Shown here piece after piece: positions 1 through 8,485 of a DNA stretch of 64,000 nucleotides (its first letter is position 1; each line of letters opens with the position of its first letter). The position numbers and the translations under genes were made by a program. Under the pieces are notes generated by a model, which was not told where the DNA came from, made no database searches, and was given only the letters and a program-made list of their open reading frames with translations. The stretch spans positions 62,001 through 126,000 of the forward strand of contig NZ_FCNT01000006.1 in the NCBI RefSeq assembly GCF_900021155.1, written 5' to 3'. The stretch is from Alistipes sp. CHKCI003. Its GTDB lineage: Bacteria; Bacteroidota; Bacteroidia; Bacteroidales; Rikenellaceae.

Positions 1-1096
1 TCAAATTCATGCCGCAGTTTTCCCAGTTGCCGTAGAAAATCAGATTTCCGCTGGTTACACTCGAAAAGTCGATGTTGTGATCCTCCGTAAGAGTCGTAGT
101 GGGGGCGGCGCCTCCGTTGAATTCGAATCCGCCTACGTAGGTGGATTTTACGCTATATCCGAGGTCGGTCTTGGCATCGACTTCGATGGTGTAAACCATG
201 CCGTCGGCGACGGAGACTTTCACCGTGCCGCTGGTCAGCCAGCCGTATTCGCCTGTTTTCGGATTTTCATAATGAGTACTGTAAATATTATCGGCATCGC
301 CGGCGATGCAGGTGAGTTCGTTGGGTTCCGTTCCGATCGTGTAGGTGCCTGCCGGCAGAACCGATGCAGTGCCGGCCGGAGTCGCCGGGCCGATCAGAGT
401 GAGGCACAGAAGGTCTGTGTTCGTTTTGTCGGCATAGCTGAACAGAACGAAAGCAGTCGTGTTGTTCTGATAGATGTCGCCGTTTTCACCTAATATGCCG
501 CCCGCAGTCCGCACGCAGGTGAGGTTCAAATCTCTTTCGAGGTCTACGGCTTCCACCTGCTCGGCTATGTAGGAGAACGAGGTCAGCGACAGCTTGATCT
601 TCTCTCCGTTGAGCGTTACGAGCGCTTCGGCGATTACCTGCGAACCGGAAACGGTGATGGTGAGCGTACCGTCCGTGAATTTGGTTTCGCCGCTGACTTC
701 GTCCGAGCCGGAGGCCACCGTGCCGAAGTAGCTGTCGTCCTGAGCGAAGGTCCACTCTTTATAGGAGTTGGTGGCGTCGAACGTGTATGTTCCTGCCTTG
801 GGCAGCGGAGTTGCGGCGTCGGATGCCCCCGAATAGAGGTCGAAGAAGTATACGTCGCCCGGGCCGCTCAGGGCGTTGTCCGTAACATTGGCCGTGGTGA
901 AGCAGAAAATGAAATTTCCCAGTCCGTCGTCCGTCGTTCCGTCATAGGTATAAACGCCTTTTTTGGCCTTTACCTCTTTGTCCCAATCGCCAGAGGGCTC
1001 CTTGACGGGATCGTCGTCCGAGCAGGACGCTGCGAATCCCATGCTGAAGAGGGCAGCCGCGACTGCCGTGAATTTCAGAAAGTGTTTCAGAATCAT
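1..1096 (-). CDS. Surface lipoprotein, C-terminus cut by window edge
   Basis: The reading frame opens at ATG 1096-1094 and runs open off the left edge (about 365 codons seen). The N-terminus is a lipoprotein signal: MILKHF, then a hydrophobic stretch, then AASC followed by an acid-rich SDDD, the usual sorting context for surface export in Bacteroidota. The body is rich in Thr, Gly and Asp and contains two similar stretches of the type 'LPAGTYTxxxx', suggesting repeated beta-sandwich domains. I do not recognise a family. Its role is unknown; an outer-surface location is inferred from the signal and acidic residues after the cysteine. Confidence 0.8.
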   Translation of the reverse strand, partial: MILKHFLKFTAVAAALFSMGFAASCSDDDPVKEPSGDWDKEVKAKKGVYTYDGTTDDGLGNFIFCFTTANVTDNALSGPGDVYFFDLYSGASDAATPLPKAGTYTFDATNSYKEWTFAQDDSYFGTVASGSDEVSGETKFTDGTLTITVSGSQVIAEALVTLNGEKIKLSLTSFSYIAEQVEAVDLERDLNLTCVRTAGGILGENGDIYQNNTTAFVLFSYADKTNTDLLCLTLIGPATPAGTASVLPAGTYTIGTEPNELTCIAGDADNIYSTHYENPKTGEYGWLTSGTVKVSVADGMVYTIEVDAKTDLGYSVKSTYVGGFEFNGGAAPTTTLTEDHNIDFSSVTSGNLIFYGNWENCGMNL

Positions 1097-1254
1097 GAAT
1101 CTAAAGTTTAACAAAAGTTATTAATAGCTATTTCGAACGATAAATGTAAGGACTAAAATTCGAATTTGCAACTCCGAAGCGTATTTTTTACGTTATTTCG
1201 GCATATTTACAACGGTCGGAGCGAAGCGATGGTATGCGGGATGAAAATTTTTGT

Positions 1255-1262
1255 TACTTTTG
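1255..1262 (+). promoter_or_regulatory. -7 element upstream of fabI
   Basis: TACTTTTG matches the Bacteroidota -7 consensus TAnnTTTG and lies 59 bases before the fabI ATG. No convincing TTG -33 element is visible at the expected distance. Confidence 0.5.
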
Positions 1263-1321
1263 TCCGAATTTTTATCCCGAACGCCTCGCATTTATTATGG
1301 AATTTTTAACCGAGAACAATC

Positions 1322-2191
1322 ATGGCATCCAATCTTCTCAAAGGTAAGAAGGGTCTTATCTTCGGCGCTCTGAACGAGCAGTCGATCGCATGGAAAGTGG
1401 CGGAGCGCGCCGTCGAAGAGGGCGCCCGGATCGTGCTTACCAATACCGCCGTGTCGATCCGCATGGGTACGATCGGCGAACTGGCCGAAAAATGCGACAC
1501 GATCGTGGTTCCGGCCGACGCGACCAGCGTGGCGGATCTCGAGAACCTCGTGGACCGCACGATGGAGCACTTCGGCGGCAGGTTCGATTTCATGCTCCAT
1601 TCGATCGGCATGTCGCCCAACGTCCGCAAAGGGCGCACGTACGACGATCTGGACTACGACTATCTGGCCAAGACGCTCGACATTTCGGCCATCTCGTTCC
1701 ACAAGGCGATTCAGGTCGTACGCAAGAAGGACGCGCTCAACGATTGGGGGTCGATCGTGGCCCTCTCCTACATCGCCGCGCAGCGTACGCTCTACGGTTA
1801 CAACGACATGGCCGATGCCAAGGCGCTGCTCGAATCCATCGCCCGCAGCTTCGGCTACATCTACGGACGCGAGAAACACGTGCGCATCAACACCGTGTCG
1901 CAATCGCCGACGCCGACCACAGCCGGCAAGGGCGTGCTGGGCATGGGCGACCTGATGGAGTTCGCCGAGAACATGTCGCCGCTGGGCAACGCTTCGGCCG
2001 AAGATTGCGCGAACTACGTGCTGACGCTCTTTTCGGATTTTACGCGCAAGGTTACGATGCAGAATCTCTACCACGACGGCGGCTTCTCGTCGATGGGCAT
2101 GAGCCGTCGTGCGATGCACACCTACGAGAAAGGGCTGCGTTTCGAGGACGTGCATCAGAATCAATATCCGTTCGGAAAGGGCGGGGAATAG
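1322..2191 (+). CDS. fabI: Enoyl-[acyl-carrier-protein] reductase (NADH), FabI type
   Basis: Catalyses the last reductive step of fatty-acid elongation (enoyl-ACP to acyl-ACP) in the cytoplasm. The 289-residue length fits FabI. The N-terminal Rossmann segment KKGLIFGALNEQSIAW (residues 9-24) is the atypical cofactor motif of FabI, and the catalytic pair is Tyr160 and Lys167 in YNDMADAK, with a second conserved Tyr at 150. The segment SQSPTPTTAGKG corresponds to the substrate-binding loop that usually reads GPIKT or SAGPI in proteobacterial FabI; this variant is common in Bacteroidota. It stands alone, with its own promoter and terminator. Identification is firm. Confidence 0.95.
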   Translation: MASNLLKGKKGLIFGALNEQSIAWKVAERAVEEGARIVLTNTAVSIRMGTIGELAEKCDTIVVPADATSVADLENLVDRTMEHFGGRFDFMLHSIGMSPNVRKGRTYDDLDYDYLAKTLDISAISFHKAIQVVRKKDALNDWGSIVALSYIAAQRTLYGYNDMADAKALLESIARSFGYIYGREKHVRINTVSQSPTPTTAGKGVLGMGDLMEFAENMSPLGNASAEDCANYVLTLFSDFTRKVTMQNLYHDGGFSSMGMSRRAMHTYEKGLRFEDVHQNQYPFGKGGE

Positions 2192-2367
2192 CGGGGCGCC
2201 CTCGGCCTAATGCGGGCGAAGACCGCGGGTTCCGGGGGCAGACTGCCGCATCCGGATCGGTGCCGCGGGCGGAGCGTATGTTCCGATACGCATCTTCTTT
2301 GCCATGGAGCCCGGACTCGGACTCGGAACTGTCCGCCCCGAATCTGTCCGTTCCGTCGGACCGCGAC

Positions 2368-2405
2368 GGGGGAAGTATCGAATCGTGCGATACTTCCCCC
2401 GTTTT
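2368..2405 (+). terminator. Rho-independent terminator after fabI
   Basis: A perfect 13-bp stem (2368-2380 with 2388-2400), 7-base loop, followed by GTTTTC. It sits between the convergent fabI and cydB genes; the T-rich side favours the fabI direction. Confidence 0.75.
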
Positions 2406-2487
2406 CATTGCGGAATCGTGAGGGCCGGTGTCGGCGATCGTGTCGGACGCTCGGATGGACGGCTCTACGGGTTCCGTTCGGGACGAA

Positions 2488-3633
2488 TCAATATTTGTGG
2501 TCGTCGCCCTGCATCTCTTCGCGCGTGATGGGCGGGCGGCTCAGCGAGCGCCACGCATACCAGATATAGGCCAGTACGACGGGGATTGCCAGCGAAACGA
2601 AACTCATCACCTTGAGCGTGAACTCGCTCGACGAGGAGTTGGCGATCGTCAGCGACGACTGCATGTCCGCCAGCGACGGATAGTAGGCCGTGCGGTTCCA
2701 GCCTGCGCAGAGCAGCAGGCCGAGTACGGCCAGCACCGTGCCGAAACCGCCGAACCAGATCGCCTTGCGGTTGCCGCGCCAACCCTCGACGATGCTCCAC
2801 AGCACCGACAGCACTCCAGCGAGGAGCACGGCCGTTACGTAGGGCATTTCGAGCAGATTGTGCAGGTATTTGCGGGGTTCGACGGAGATCGTTCCCGTCG
2901 CGGGGTCGGCCGCGTATCCGTCGGCGAAGAGCAGCGATACGAAAAAGGCGAGGAAGAAGACGAGGAAGAGCACGGCGTAAGTGCGCATCGTTCTGCGGGC
3001 TCGCAGGGCGAGAGTTGCGTCTTCGACGGCATTCAGGAAGTACTGGCAGCCGAGCGTTCCCGAAAGGAAGACCACGGCGAGACCCAGTGCGAGGTTGCGC
3101 GGATCGGCGACGGCTTCCAGCCCGTGCCACGGCGTAGTCCACTGCGAAATGGAGGTGTTGCCGCCCAGATCGGCGATGTTGAGGCGGTCGACGGTGAAGT
3201 GGGCGCCCGTGAAAAGGGTCGCCACCGCGACGCCCAAGAGCAGAGGACCGGCGATGCCGTTGAGCATCAGGAAGAGGTCGTAAGTCTTGCGGCCGAACAC
3301 GTTGTGCGGCTTGCTGCGGAACTCGTAAGCCACGGCCTGAATCACGAAGACGAAGAGGATCAGCATCCAGACGTAGAACGCTCCGCCGAAACTCGTCGAA
3401 TAGAAGAGCGGGAACGAAGCGAAGAACGCTCCGCCGAAGGTAACGAGCGTGGTGAAGGTCGTCTCCCATTTGCGGCCGAGGGCGTTGACGAGCATCGTCC
3501 GTTCTTCGTCCGTTTTGCCGATGCCGTAGATCAGCGACTGCCCGCCCTGTACGAAGAGCAGGAAGACCAGCAAGGCTCCCAGCAGGGAGATCACGAGCCA
3601 CCAGTAATGCTGCAGAAAGGTCATTGTTTCCAT
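2488..3633 (-). CDS. cydB: Cytochrome bd ubiquinol/menaquinol oxidase subunit II
   Basis: Membrane subunit of cytochrome bd, which oxidises quinol and reduces oxygen to water with high affinity; in gut Bacteroidales this supports growth at nanomolar oxygen. The 381-residue protein has about nine hydrophobic segments and the CydB N-terminal pattern, including GGQSLIYG where proteobacterial proteins have GFDLGVG. It follows cydA by 7 bases on the same strand and is the last gene of the DUF4492-cydA-cydB operon. Convergent with fabI. Confidence 0.93.
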   Translation of the reverse strand: METMTFLQHYWWLVISLLGALLVFLLFVQGGQSLIYGIGKTDEERTMLVNALGRKWETTFTTLVTFGGAFFASFPLFYSTSFGGAFYVWMLILFVFVIQAVAYEFRSKPHNVFGRKTYDLFLMLNGIAGPLLLGVAVATLFTGAHFTVDRLNIADLGGNTSISQWTTPWHGLEAVADPRNLALGLAVVFLSGTLGCQYFLNAVEDATLALRARRTMRTYAVLFLVFFLAFFVSLLFADGYAADPATGTISVEPRKYLHNLLEMPYVTAVLLAGVLSVLWSIVEGWRGNRKAIWFGGFGTVLAVLGLLLCAGWNRTAYYPSLADMQSSLTIANSSSSEFTLKVMSFVSLAIPVVLAYIWYAWRSLSRPPITREEMQGDDHKY

Positions 3634-3640
3634 ATCCGGG

Positions 3641-5203
3641 TTACTCTTTAGGGCCTATTTTGATTTGGCGGAACATGATGCTCAGCTCGGCGGCGAGGAG
3701 GGCCGTGAAGAGCGCGAGGAAGAGAAAGAAGGTCGTGGAGACGGCGCCGCTCGGCACGTCCGATGCGGCGATGTTCACCGGCATGAGGTTTTGAATCGCC
3801 CACGGCTGGCGTCCGACCTCCGCGACGATCCAGCCGGCCTGCGACGAAAGGTAGGCGAGCGGGATGCAGGCGATTGCGAGTCGCAGCAGCCAGCGCTTGT
3901 CGGCCAGACGGTCGCGGCGGTTGAGCCACCAGACGACGGCCAACAGCAGGATGAAGAACACACCGGCGCCGACCATCACGCGGAACGCATAGAAGACCAG
4001 CGGCACGTTGGGTACGGCCTGCTCGGGCGAGGAGAGGTAGCCGTAGCCGAGGTAGGCGAACCGGTCGGCGAGGAAGGCTTTGCCTTCGGGCGTCGCGGGA
4101 TCGAACAGACCTTCGATCTCCTCCGTCGTCGCGCGGTCGTCGTTCTTAACGGCTTCGCGGTAGCGTTCGAGTTGTGCGATGGCCGCGCGGCCCCGTTCGA
4201 TCTTCTCCTGTGTCGAGAGGATGCCTCGCTCGGGGTTGCCGTCGATGAGGTCGTTGATGCCCGCCACGTAGGCTTCGGCGTCGCGATAGCTCATGATCGA
4301 GAGCAGTTTCGGAATGTCTATTTTGAAATAGAAGGGGTCTTTGCCCTCCGCGCGCTGCGATTCGGGGCGCAGTATGCCGACGACGGTGAGCGGGGCGCCT
4401 TCCGCGCCGTCGTAGAGCGCCTCCATCGCAGCCAGCTTCATCGGCTGCACGCGGGCGATGACCGCACCCGACTTGTCGCCCGTCAATGCGGCGACGACGG
4501 CGAAGACGAACCCGAAGACCGAGGCGATGGCGATGCTCTTGGAGGCCATGCGGCGTTCGCGGTCCCGCAACAGATACCATGCGCTCACGCCGACTACGAA
4601 GAGCGCCGCCAGCACGAACGACGAAGTTACGGTGTGGAAGAATTTGTTGATCGCCGTGGGGGAGAGGAGCACGTCCCAGAACGAAGTCATTTCGTTGCGC
4701 ACGGTCTGAAGGTTGAAGGTGCAACCTACGGGATCCTGCATCCATGCGTTCGCCACCAGAATCCACAGGGCCGAGAGGTTGGCGCCGACGGCCGTGAGCC
4801 ATGTGGCCGTGAGGTGGAAGCCGCGGCTGACCTTGTTCCAGCCGAAGAACATCACGGCGATGAAGGTGCTTTCGAGGAAGAAGGCCATGATGCCCTCGAT
4901 GGCCAGCGGGGCCCCGAAGATGTCGCCCACGAAGTGGGAGTAGTTGGACCAGTTTGTGCCGAACTCGAATTCGAGGATGAGGCCCGTGGCTACTCCGATG
5001 GCGAAGTTGATGCCGAACAGGCGCATCCAGAACTTGGTGGTCCGGCGCCAGAATTCGTCGCCCGTGCGGTACCAGACGGTCTCCATGATGGCGATGAGGA
5101 AACTCAGGCCCAGCGTCAGGGGGACGAAGAGCCAGTGGTAGATGGCCGTCATGGCGAATTGCGCCCGCGACCAGTCTACGGTTTGCAGGATGTCTGTCGT
5201 CAT
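3641..5203 (-). CDS. cydA: Cytochrome bd oxidase subunit I
   Basis: Quinol-oxidising, heme-bearing subunit of cytochrome bd. The 520-residue length is typical. The heme b595 ligand region is visible as YHWLFVPLTLGL (His23), the quinol-binding Q loop as RVQPMKLAAMEALYDG, and the late GRQPWAIQ motif marks the end of that loop. The start codon overlaps the stop of the upstream DUF4492 gene (ATGA), showing translational coupling. The intact motifs argue for a functional oxidase. Confidence 0.96.
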   Translation of the reverse strand: MTTDILQTVDWSRAQFAMTAIYHWLFVPLTLGLSFLIAIMETVWYRTGDEFWRRTTKFWMRLFGINFAIGVATGLILEFEFGTNWSNYSHFVGDIFGAPLAIEGIMAFFLESTFIAVMFFGWNKVSRGFHLTATWLTAVGANLSALWILVANAWMQDPVGCTFNLQTVRNEMTSFWDVLLSPTAINKFFHTVTSSFVLAALFVVGVSAWYLLRDRERRMASKSIAIASVFGFVFAVVAALTGDKSGAVIARVQPMKLAAMEALYDGAEGAPLTVVGILRPESQRAEGKDPFYFKIDIPKLLSIMSYRDAEAYVAGINDLIDGNPERGILSTQEKIERGRAAIAQLERYREAVKNDDRATTEEIEGLFDPATPEGKAFLADRFAYLGYGYLSSPEQAVPNVPLVFYAFRVMVGAGVFFILLLAVVWWLNRRDRLADKRWLLRLAIACIPLAYLSSQAGWIVAEVGRQPWAIQNLMPVNIAASDVPSGAVSTTFFLFLALFTALLAAELSIMFRQIKIGPKE

Positions 5204-5424
5204 TGTGTTCCGGGTTTATGCGTATCGGTTAATCGTTCCATGAGGCAGTCGCGGCGCTCGGCATCGGTGCATCCGGCCAGCGGATCGCGGAAAAAGAAGA
5301 GTTTCAGGACGGCGAACATGATGAAGAGTTTGATGAGAATGATGCACCACAGCGTGCGCCCCACGGTCATTTCGCGGAAGCCTTCGAGGTAGAAACGCAC
5401 GATTCTGCGCAGTGTCGCTGCCAT
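5200..5424 (-). CDS. Small membrane protein of the cyd operon (DUF4492 type)
   Basis: About 74 residues with one hydrophobic segment (TLWCIILIKLFIMFAVLKLF). It matches my memory of the DUF4492 family, which precedes cydAB in many Bacteroidota and may be an accessory subunit comparable to CydX, but that role is an inference. The longer frame reaches back to 5508, but a -7 box at 5445-5452 lies inside that extension, so the ATG at 5424 is preferred. Its stop overlaps the cydA start by four bases. Confidence 0.8.
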   Translation of the reverse strand: MAATLRRIVRFYLEGFREMTVGRTLWCIILIKLFIMFAVLKLFFFRDPLAGCTDAERRDCLMERLTDTHKPGTQ

Positions 5425-5444
5425 ATTCTTCTCTGTTTGCCTGT

Positions 5445-5452
5445 CAAATATA
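5445..5452 (-). promoter_or_regulatory. -7 element of the cyd operon
   Basis: On the minus strand the sequence reads TATATTTG, a consensus -7 box, 20 bases before the chosen ATG of the DUF4492 gene. No clear TTG at -33. Confidence 0.6.
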
Positions 5453-5767
5453 AGCAATAATCGTCGGAAAAAGAACGACGGTCCGAAAAAACAGGCCGCA
5501 AGCGTCATCTTCCGAACCGGATCGTTTACCGAGCGGCGTGCGGCCGTGCGATTTCACGTTCCGAGGGCGCGTGCGTCCGGCGGTTGGTGCGCAGAGCGTC
5601 CCGCCGCAGCCGGAAGGCCCCAACGCCGCGCAGCGAAACGGAGGTGGCGCGGATTCGGCGGCACGCCTGAGGTGCGATGGCTTTTTCGCCGATTTTTCAC
5701 TATTTTTGCCGCGTACGGTCCCGGACGCGGGACGGACCTTTCAGAGCGATAACGAACGATAAGGAAA

Positions 5768-6421
5768 ATGACTGAACTCGTGATATTCGATCTCGACGGC
5801 ACGCTGCTCGATACGATCGGCGATCTGGCCGTCAGCTGCAATGCCGTGCTCGCGGCGAGAAATCTGCCGCAGCACACCTACGAGGATTACTGCGGTTTCG
5901 TCGGCAACGGCATCATGCGGCTCGTGGAGCGGGCACTGCCCGAACCGTTGCGGACGCCGCAGACGGTGGCCGACGTGCGGCGCGACTTCGTGCGCTATTA
6001 TACGGAGCACATCGACATCCATACCCGGCCTTATGCGGGAATCCCCGAATTGCTCGGCGAACTCGCGGCACGGGGCGTGAAGCTGGCCGTGGCCTCGAAT
6101 AAATTTCAGGCCGGTACGGAGAAGCTGGTCCGGCGGTTTTTTGCGGACGTGCCGTTCGCGGCCGTGCTCGGACAGCGCGAAGGGGTGCCGCTGAAGCCGG
6201 ATCCCGCGGTGGTCGAAGAGATTCTTCGGACGACGGGCGTCGCGCGCGCGAAGGCGTTGTTCGTCGGCGATTCGGGCGTGGACATGCAGACGGCCGCCGC
6301 GGCCGGCATCCGTTCCGCGGGCGTCGCATGGGGGTTCCGCGCACGTGCGGAACTCGACGAGGCCGGGGCGTGGCGCATCGTGGAGGCTCCCGCCGGGATA
6401 GCGGGGCTGATTCAGCAGTAG
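5768..6421 (+). CDS. HAD-superfamily phosphatase, phosphoglycolate phosphatase-like
   Basis: A 217-residue HAD hydrolase. Motif I is FDLDGTLLDT (residues 7-16, nucleophile Asp), motif II the Ser in AVASNK, motif III Lys near LKPDP, motif IV FVGDSGVDM. The alpha-helical cap lies between motifs I and II, as in Gph and PpaX. Substrate cannot be read from sequence; phosphoglycolate or a sugar phosphate are plausible. A -7 box TATTTTTG lies at 5701-5708. Its last 10 bases overlap the 3' end of the convergent regulator gene. Confidence 0.85.
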   Translation: MTELVIFDLDGTLLDTIGDLAVSCNAVLAARNLPQHTYEDYCGFVGNGIMRLVERALPEPLRTPQTVADVRRDFVRYYTEHIDIHTRPYAGIPELLGELAARGVKLAVASNKFQAGTEKLVRRFFADVPFAAVLGQREGVPLKPDPAVVEEILRTTGVARAKALFVGDSGVDMQTAAAAGIRSAGVAWGFRARAELDEAGAWRIVEAPAGIAGLIQQ

Positions 6422-7548
6422 AACTTCACGTCCTCGGCCGTGATGCGGTCGCCGCTGAGGATGATGAGCCGTTCGACTACGTTGCGCAGTTCGCGGATGT
6501 TGCCCGTCCACGGCATCGCCTGCAAGGCTTCGACGGCCTCCGGAGCGATCTCCTTTGCGGACATGCGGTATTCGCCGCAGATTTTCCGGATGAAATATTC
6601 GACCAGCAGCGGAATGTCCTCCGTGTGGTCCCTCAGGGCGGGCACCTTGACGATGATGACTCCGATGCGGTGATAGAGGTCTTCGCGGAAATTGCCTTTG
6701 GCGATCTCCTCGCGCAGATTCTTGTTCGTGGCGGCGATCACGCGCACGTCGACCTCGACGTCCTTGTCGCTGCCCACGCGGCTGATCTTGCTCTCCTGCA
6801 ATGCCCGCAGCACCTTGGCCTGCGCCGAGAGGGACATGTCGCCGATCTCGTCCATGAAGAGCGTGCCTCCGTTGGCCTGTTCGAATTTGCCGCGCCGCTG
6901 CTTGATGGCCGAAGTGAAGGCGCCGCGCTCGTGGCCGAAGAGTTCGCTCTCGATCAGCTCGGAGGGGATCGCCGCGCAATTCACCTCGACGAATGGAGCT
7001 GCCGCCCGCTGGCTCTTGGCGTGCAGCCACCGGGCGACGAGCTCCTTGCCGGTGCCGTTTTCGCCCGTGATGAGCACGCGGGCATCCGACGGAGCGACTT
7101 TTTCGATGAGCTGGCGGACCCGTTCGATCTGGGGCGAGCGACCGATGATGTGCTCCGTGTGCGCGGGTTTGGCACGGCGCGTGCGCAGCGGTGTCTTCGC
7201 CGCTCCCGGGCCGTCCTCGGCGTCGCCCTCTTCGATGGTCCGGCGGATGGACTGCATCAGCCGGTTCATGTTGAGCGGCTTGGTCAGATAGTCCTGCGCA
7301 CCGTTGCGGAGCGCCTCGACCGCCGAGTCGATGGAGCCTTCGGACGACAGGACGATGAACGGTATGTCGACTTGCGGCACCTTGCAGCCGTCGTCGGAGA
7401 GGATCAGATCGAAGGGTATTTTTTCGCACAGATCGGCTGCGGCGGTCTCGTCTTCGACGGCTTCGGTCGAGAAGCCTTCGAATTCGAGCCGTTCGCGCAG
7501 GTTGTTTCGCATACTTTTTGAATGGTCGAGAATTAAAACTTTTGCCAT
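6412..7548 (-). CDS. Response regulator with sigma-54-type AAA+ domain, no DNA-binding domain
   Basis: 378 residues. Residues 1-105 are a receiver domain (acidic Asp8, phospho-acceptor Asp52 in FDLILSDD, Lys90 in YLTKP). Residues 133-370 are an NtrC-family AAA+ ATPase: Walker A GENGTGKE (162-169), ESELFGHERGAF, Walker B LFMDEIGD, arginine-finger region REDLYHRI. Two departures are seen: the sigma-54 contact loop GAFTGA reads GAFTSA (209-214), and the protein ends right after the AAA+ domain, with no Fis-type helix-turn-helix. It may act from solution or through a partner. No histidine kinase gene is adjacent. Shorter than the usual 440-480 residues. Confidence 0.9.
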   Translation of the reverse strand: MAKVLILDHSKSMRNNLRERLEFEGFSTEAVEDETAAADLCEKIPFDLILSDDGCKVPQVDIPFIVLSSEGSIDSAVEALRNGAQDYLTKPLNMNRLMQSIRRTIEEGDAEDGPGAAKTPLRTRRAKPAHTEHIIGRSPQIERVRQLIEKVAPSDARVLITGENGTGKELVARWLHAKSQRAAAPFVEVNCAAIPSELIESELFGHERGAFTSAIKQRRGKFEQANGGTLFMDEIGDMSLSAQAKVLRALQESKISRVGSDKDVEVDVRVIAATNKNLREEIAKGNFREDLYHRIGVIIVKVPALRDHTEDIPLLVEYFIRKICGEYRMSAKEIAPEAVEALQAMPWTGNIRELRNVVERLIILSGDRITAEDVKFYC

Positions 7549-7551
7549 GGC

Positions 7552-7592
7552 TTGTTTTCTACGAATTTTTGCCTACTTTTGTACCAAAGTTA
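7552..7592. promoter_or_regulatory. Overlapping divergent promoters
   Basis: Plus strand: TTG at 7552-7554, 19 bases, TACTTTTG at 7574-7581, directed at the DUF4290 gene. Minus strand: TAACTTTG at 7592-7585, directed at the regulator gene. The two -7 boxes are only three bases apart and point outward, so both cannot be occupied at once. Confidence 0.5.
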
Positions 7593-7742
7593 ACGACTTT
7601 CTCCGTTGAAAACCTAATCTGCACAGGTTGCGTCCCGAGACGGAAAACGATTGAAAAAAGCTCTTTAAATGATCCATCGCTGCGGGCCGATCCGAACATC
7701 CGGCGGGCATTTCCGAACAGCGCACGGGGTCGAAATTGCAAT

Positions 7743-8429
7743 ATGGAAAAGAATTACAATTACACGCGACGCAAGTTGTTTCTGCCCGAATACGGACGGC
7801 ATATCCACGAAATGATCGATTCCCTGCAAAAGATCGAGGACCGCAGGGAGCGCAACCGGCAGGCGAGGGCCGTGATCGCCGTCATGGGCAATCTCAACCC
7901 GCTGCTGCGCGATACGGCCGATTTCACCCACAAGCTCTGGGACCACCTTTTCATCATGTCTGATTTCGAGCTCGATGTCGATTCGCCCTATCCGCGTCCG
8001 ACGCGCTCGGAACTGACCGTCGCCCCCCGGCAGCTCGGCTATTCGCAGGGGCGGATCGCCTACAAGCACTACGGCAAGTACGTGGGGCGGATGCTCCGCA
8101 GTCTGGGCGGCGAGAAGGACGCGCGTGCCGTGGCCCGCACGGTGGACAATCTGGCCCGCTACATGCGTACGAAAAGCTACGAGTACAATCAGGAGCACCC
8201 CAACAACGAAGTCATCGTAAAGGACATAAAACGGATGTCCGGCGGAGCCATCGAGATCGACGAAGTTGCTCTCAATAATATCCGAAGCGACTATAAACAG
8301 CACTTTACGGCACGTCCCCAGAAAGGTTCGCAGCGGTCTCAGCAGCAGCGGCAGCAGAAAAACAACAATCGCCACCCGCAGCGCGTCTTCACGAAAAACA
8401 ATGCGGCCCGCCACAATTCGCAGAAGTGA
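7743..8429 (+). CDS. DUF4290 family protein
   Basis: 228 residues, no signal peptide. It matches my recollection of DUF4290, a conserved Bacteroidota family of unknown function. The first ~180 residues form the conserved part (NYNYTRRKLFLPEYGRHI near the start); the last ~45 are low-complexity, Gln/Asn/Arg-rich and basic, which suggests nucleic-acid contact or disorder. An in-frame extension reaches upstream of 7743, but the ATG at 7743 fits the family start. The distance from the upstream promoter implies a leader of about 155 bases. Confidence 0.85.
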   Translation: MEKNYNYTRRKLFLPEYGRHIHEMIDSLQKIEDRRERNRQARAVIAVMGNLNPLLRDTADFTHKLWDHLFIMSDFELDVDSPYPRPTRSELTVAPRQLGYSQGRIAYKHYGKYVGRMLRSLGGEKDARAVARTVDNLARYMRTKSYEYNQEHPNNEVIVKDIKRMSGGAIEIDEVALNNIRSDYKQHFTARPQKGSQRSQQQRQQKNNNRHPQRVFTKNNAARHNSQK

Positions 8430-8430
8430 T

Positions 8431-8460
8431 TTTGCGTTCTGAAAAGAAATCGTATCTTTG
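8431..8460 (+). promoter_or_regulatory. Promoter of the lipoprotein-lpxH-thyA-folA run
   Basis: TTTG at 8431-8434, 18 bases, TATCTTTG at 8453-8460; the ATG follows at 8486. It starts just after the DUF4290 stop codon. Confidence 0.65.
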
Positions 8461-8485
8461 TAATGACAACCAACTGCGGGAACAG

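Noticed and set aside
2428..3651. 407-codon plus-strand frame opposite cydB
   Set aside because: Antisense shadow of cydB; Glu/Arg-rich composition typical of mirrored GC-rich coding sequence.
5425..5508. Longer start for the DUF4492 protein
   Set aside because: The extension contains the operon's -7 box and does not resemble the family N-terminus.
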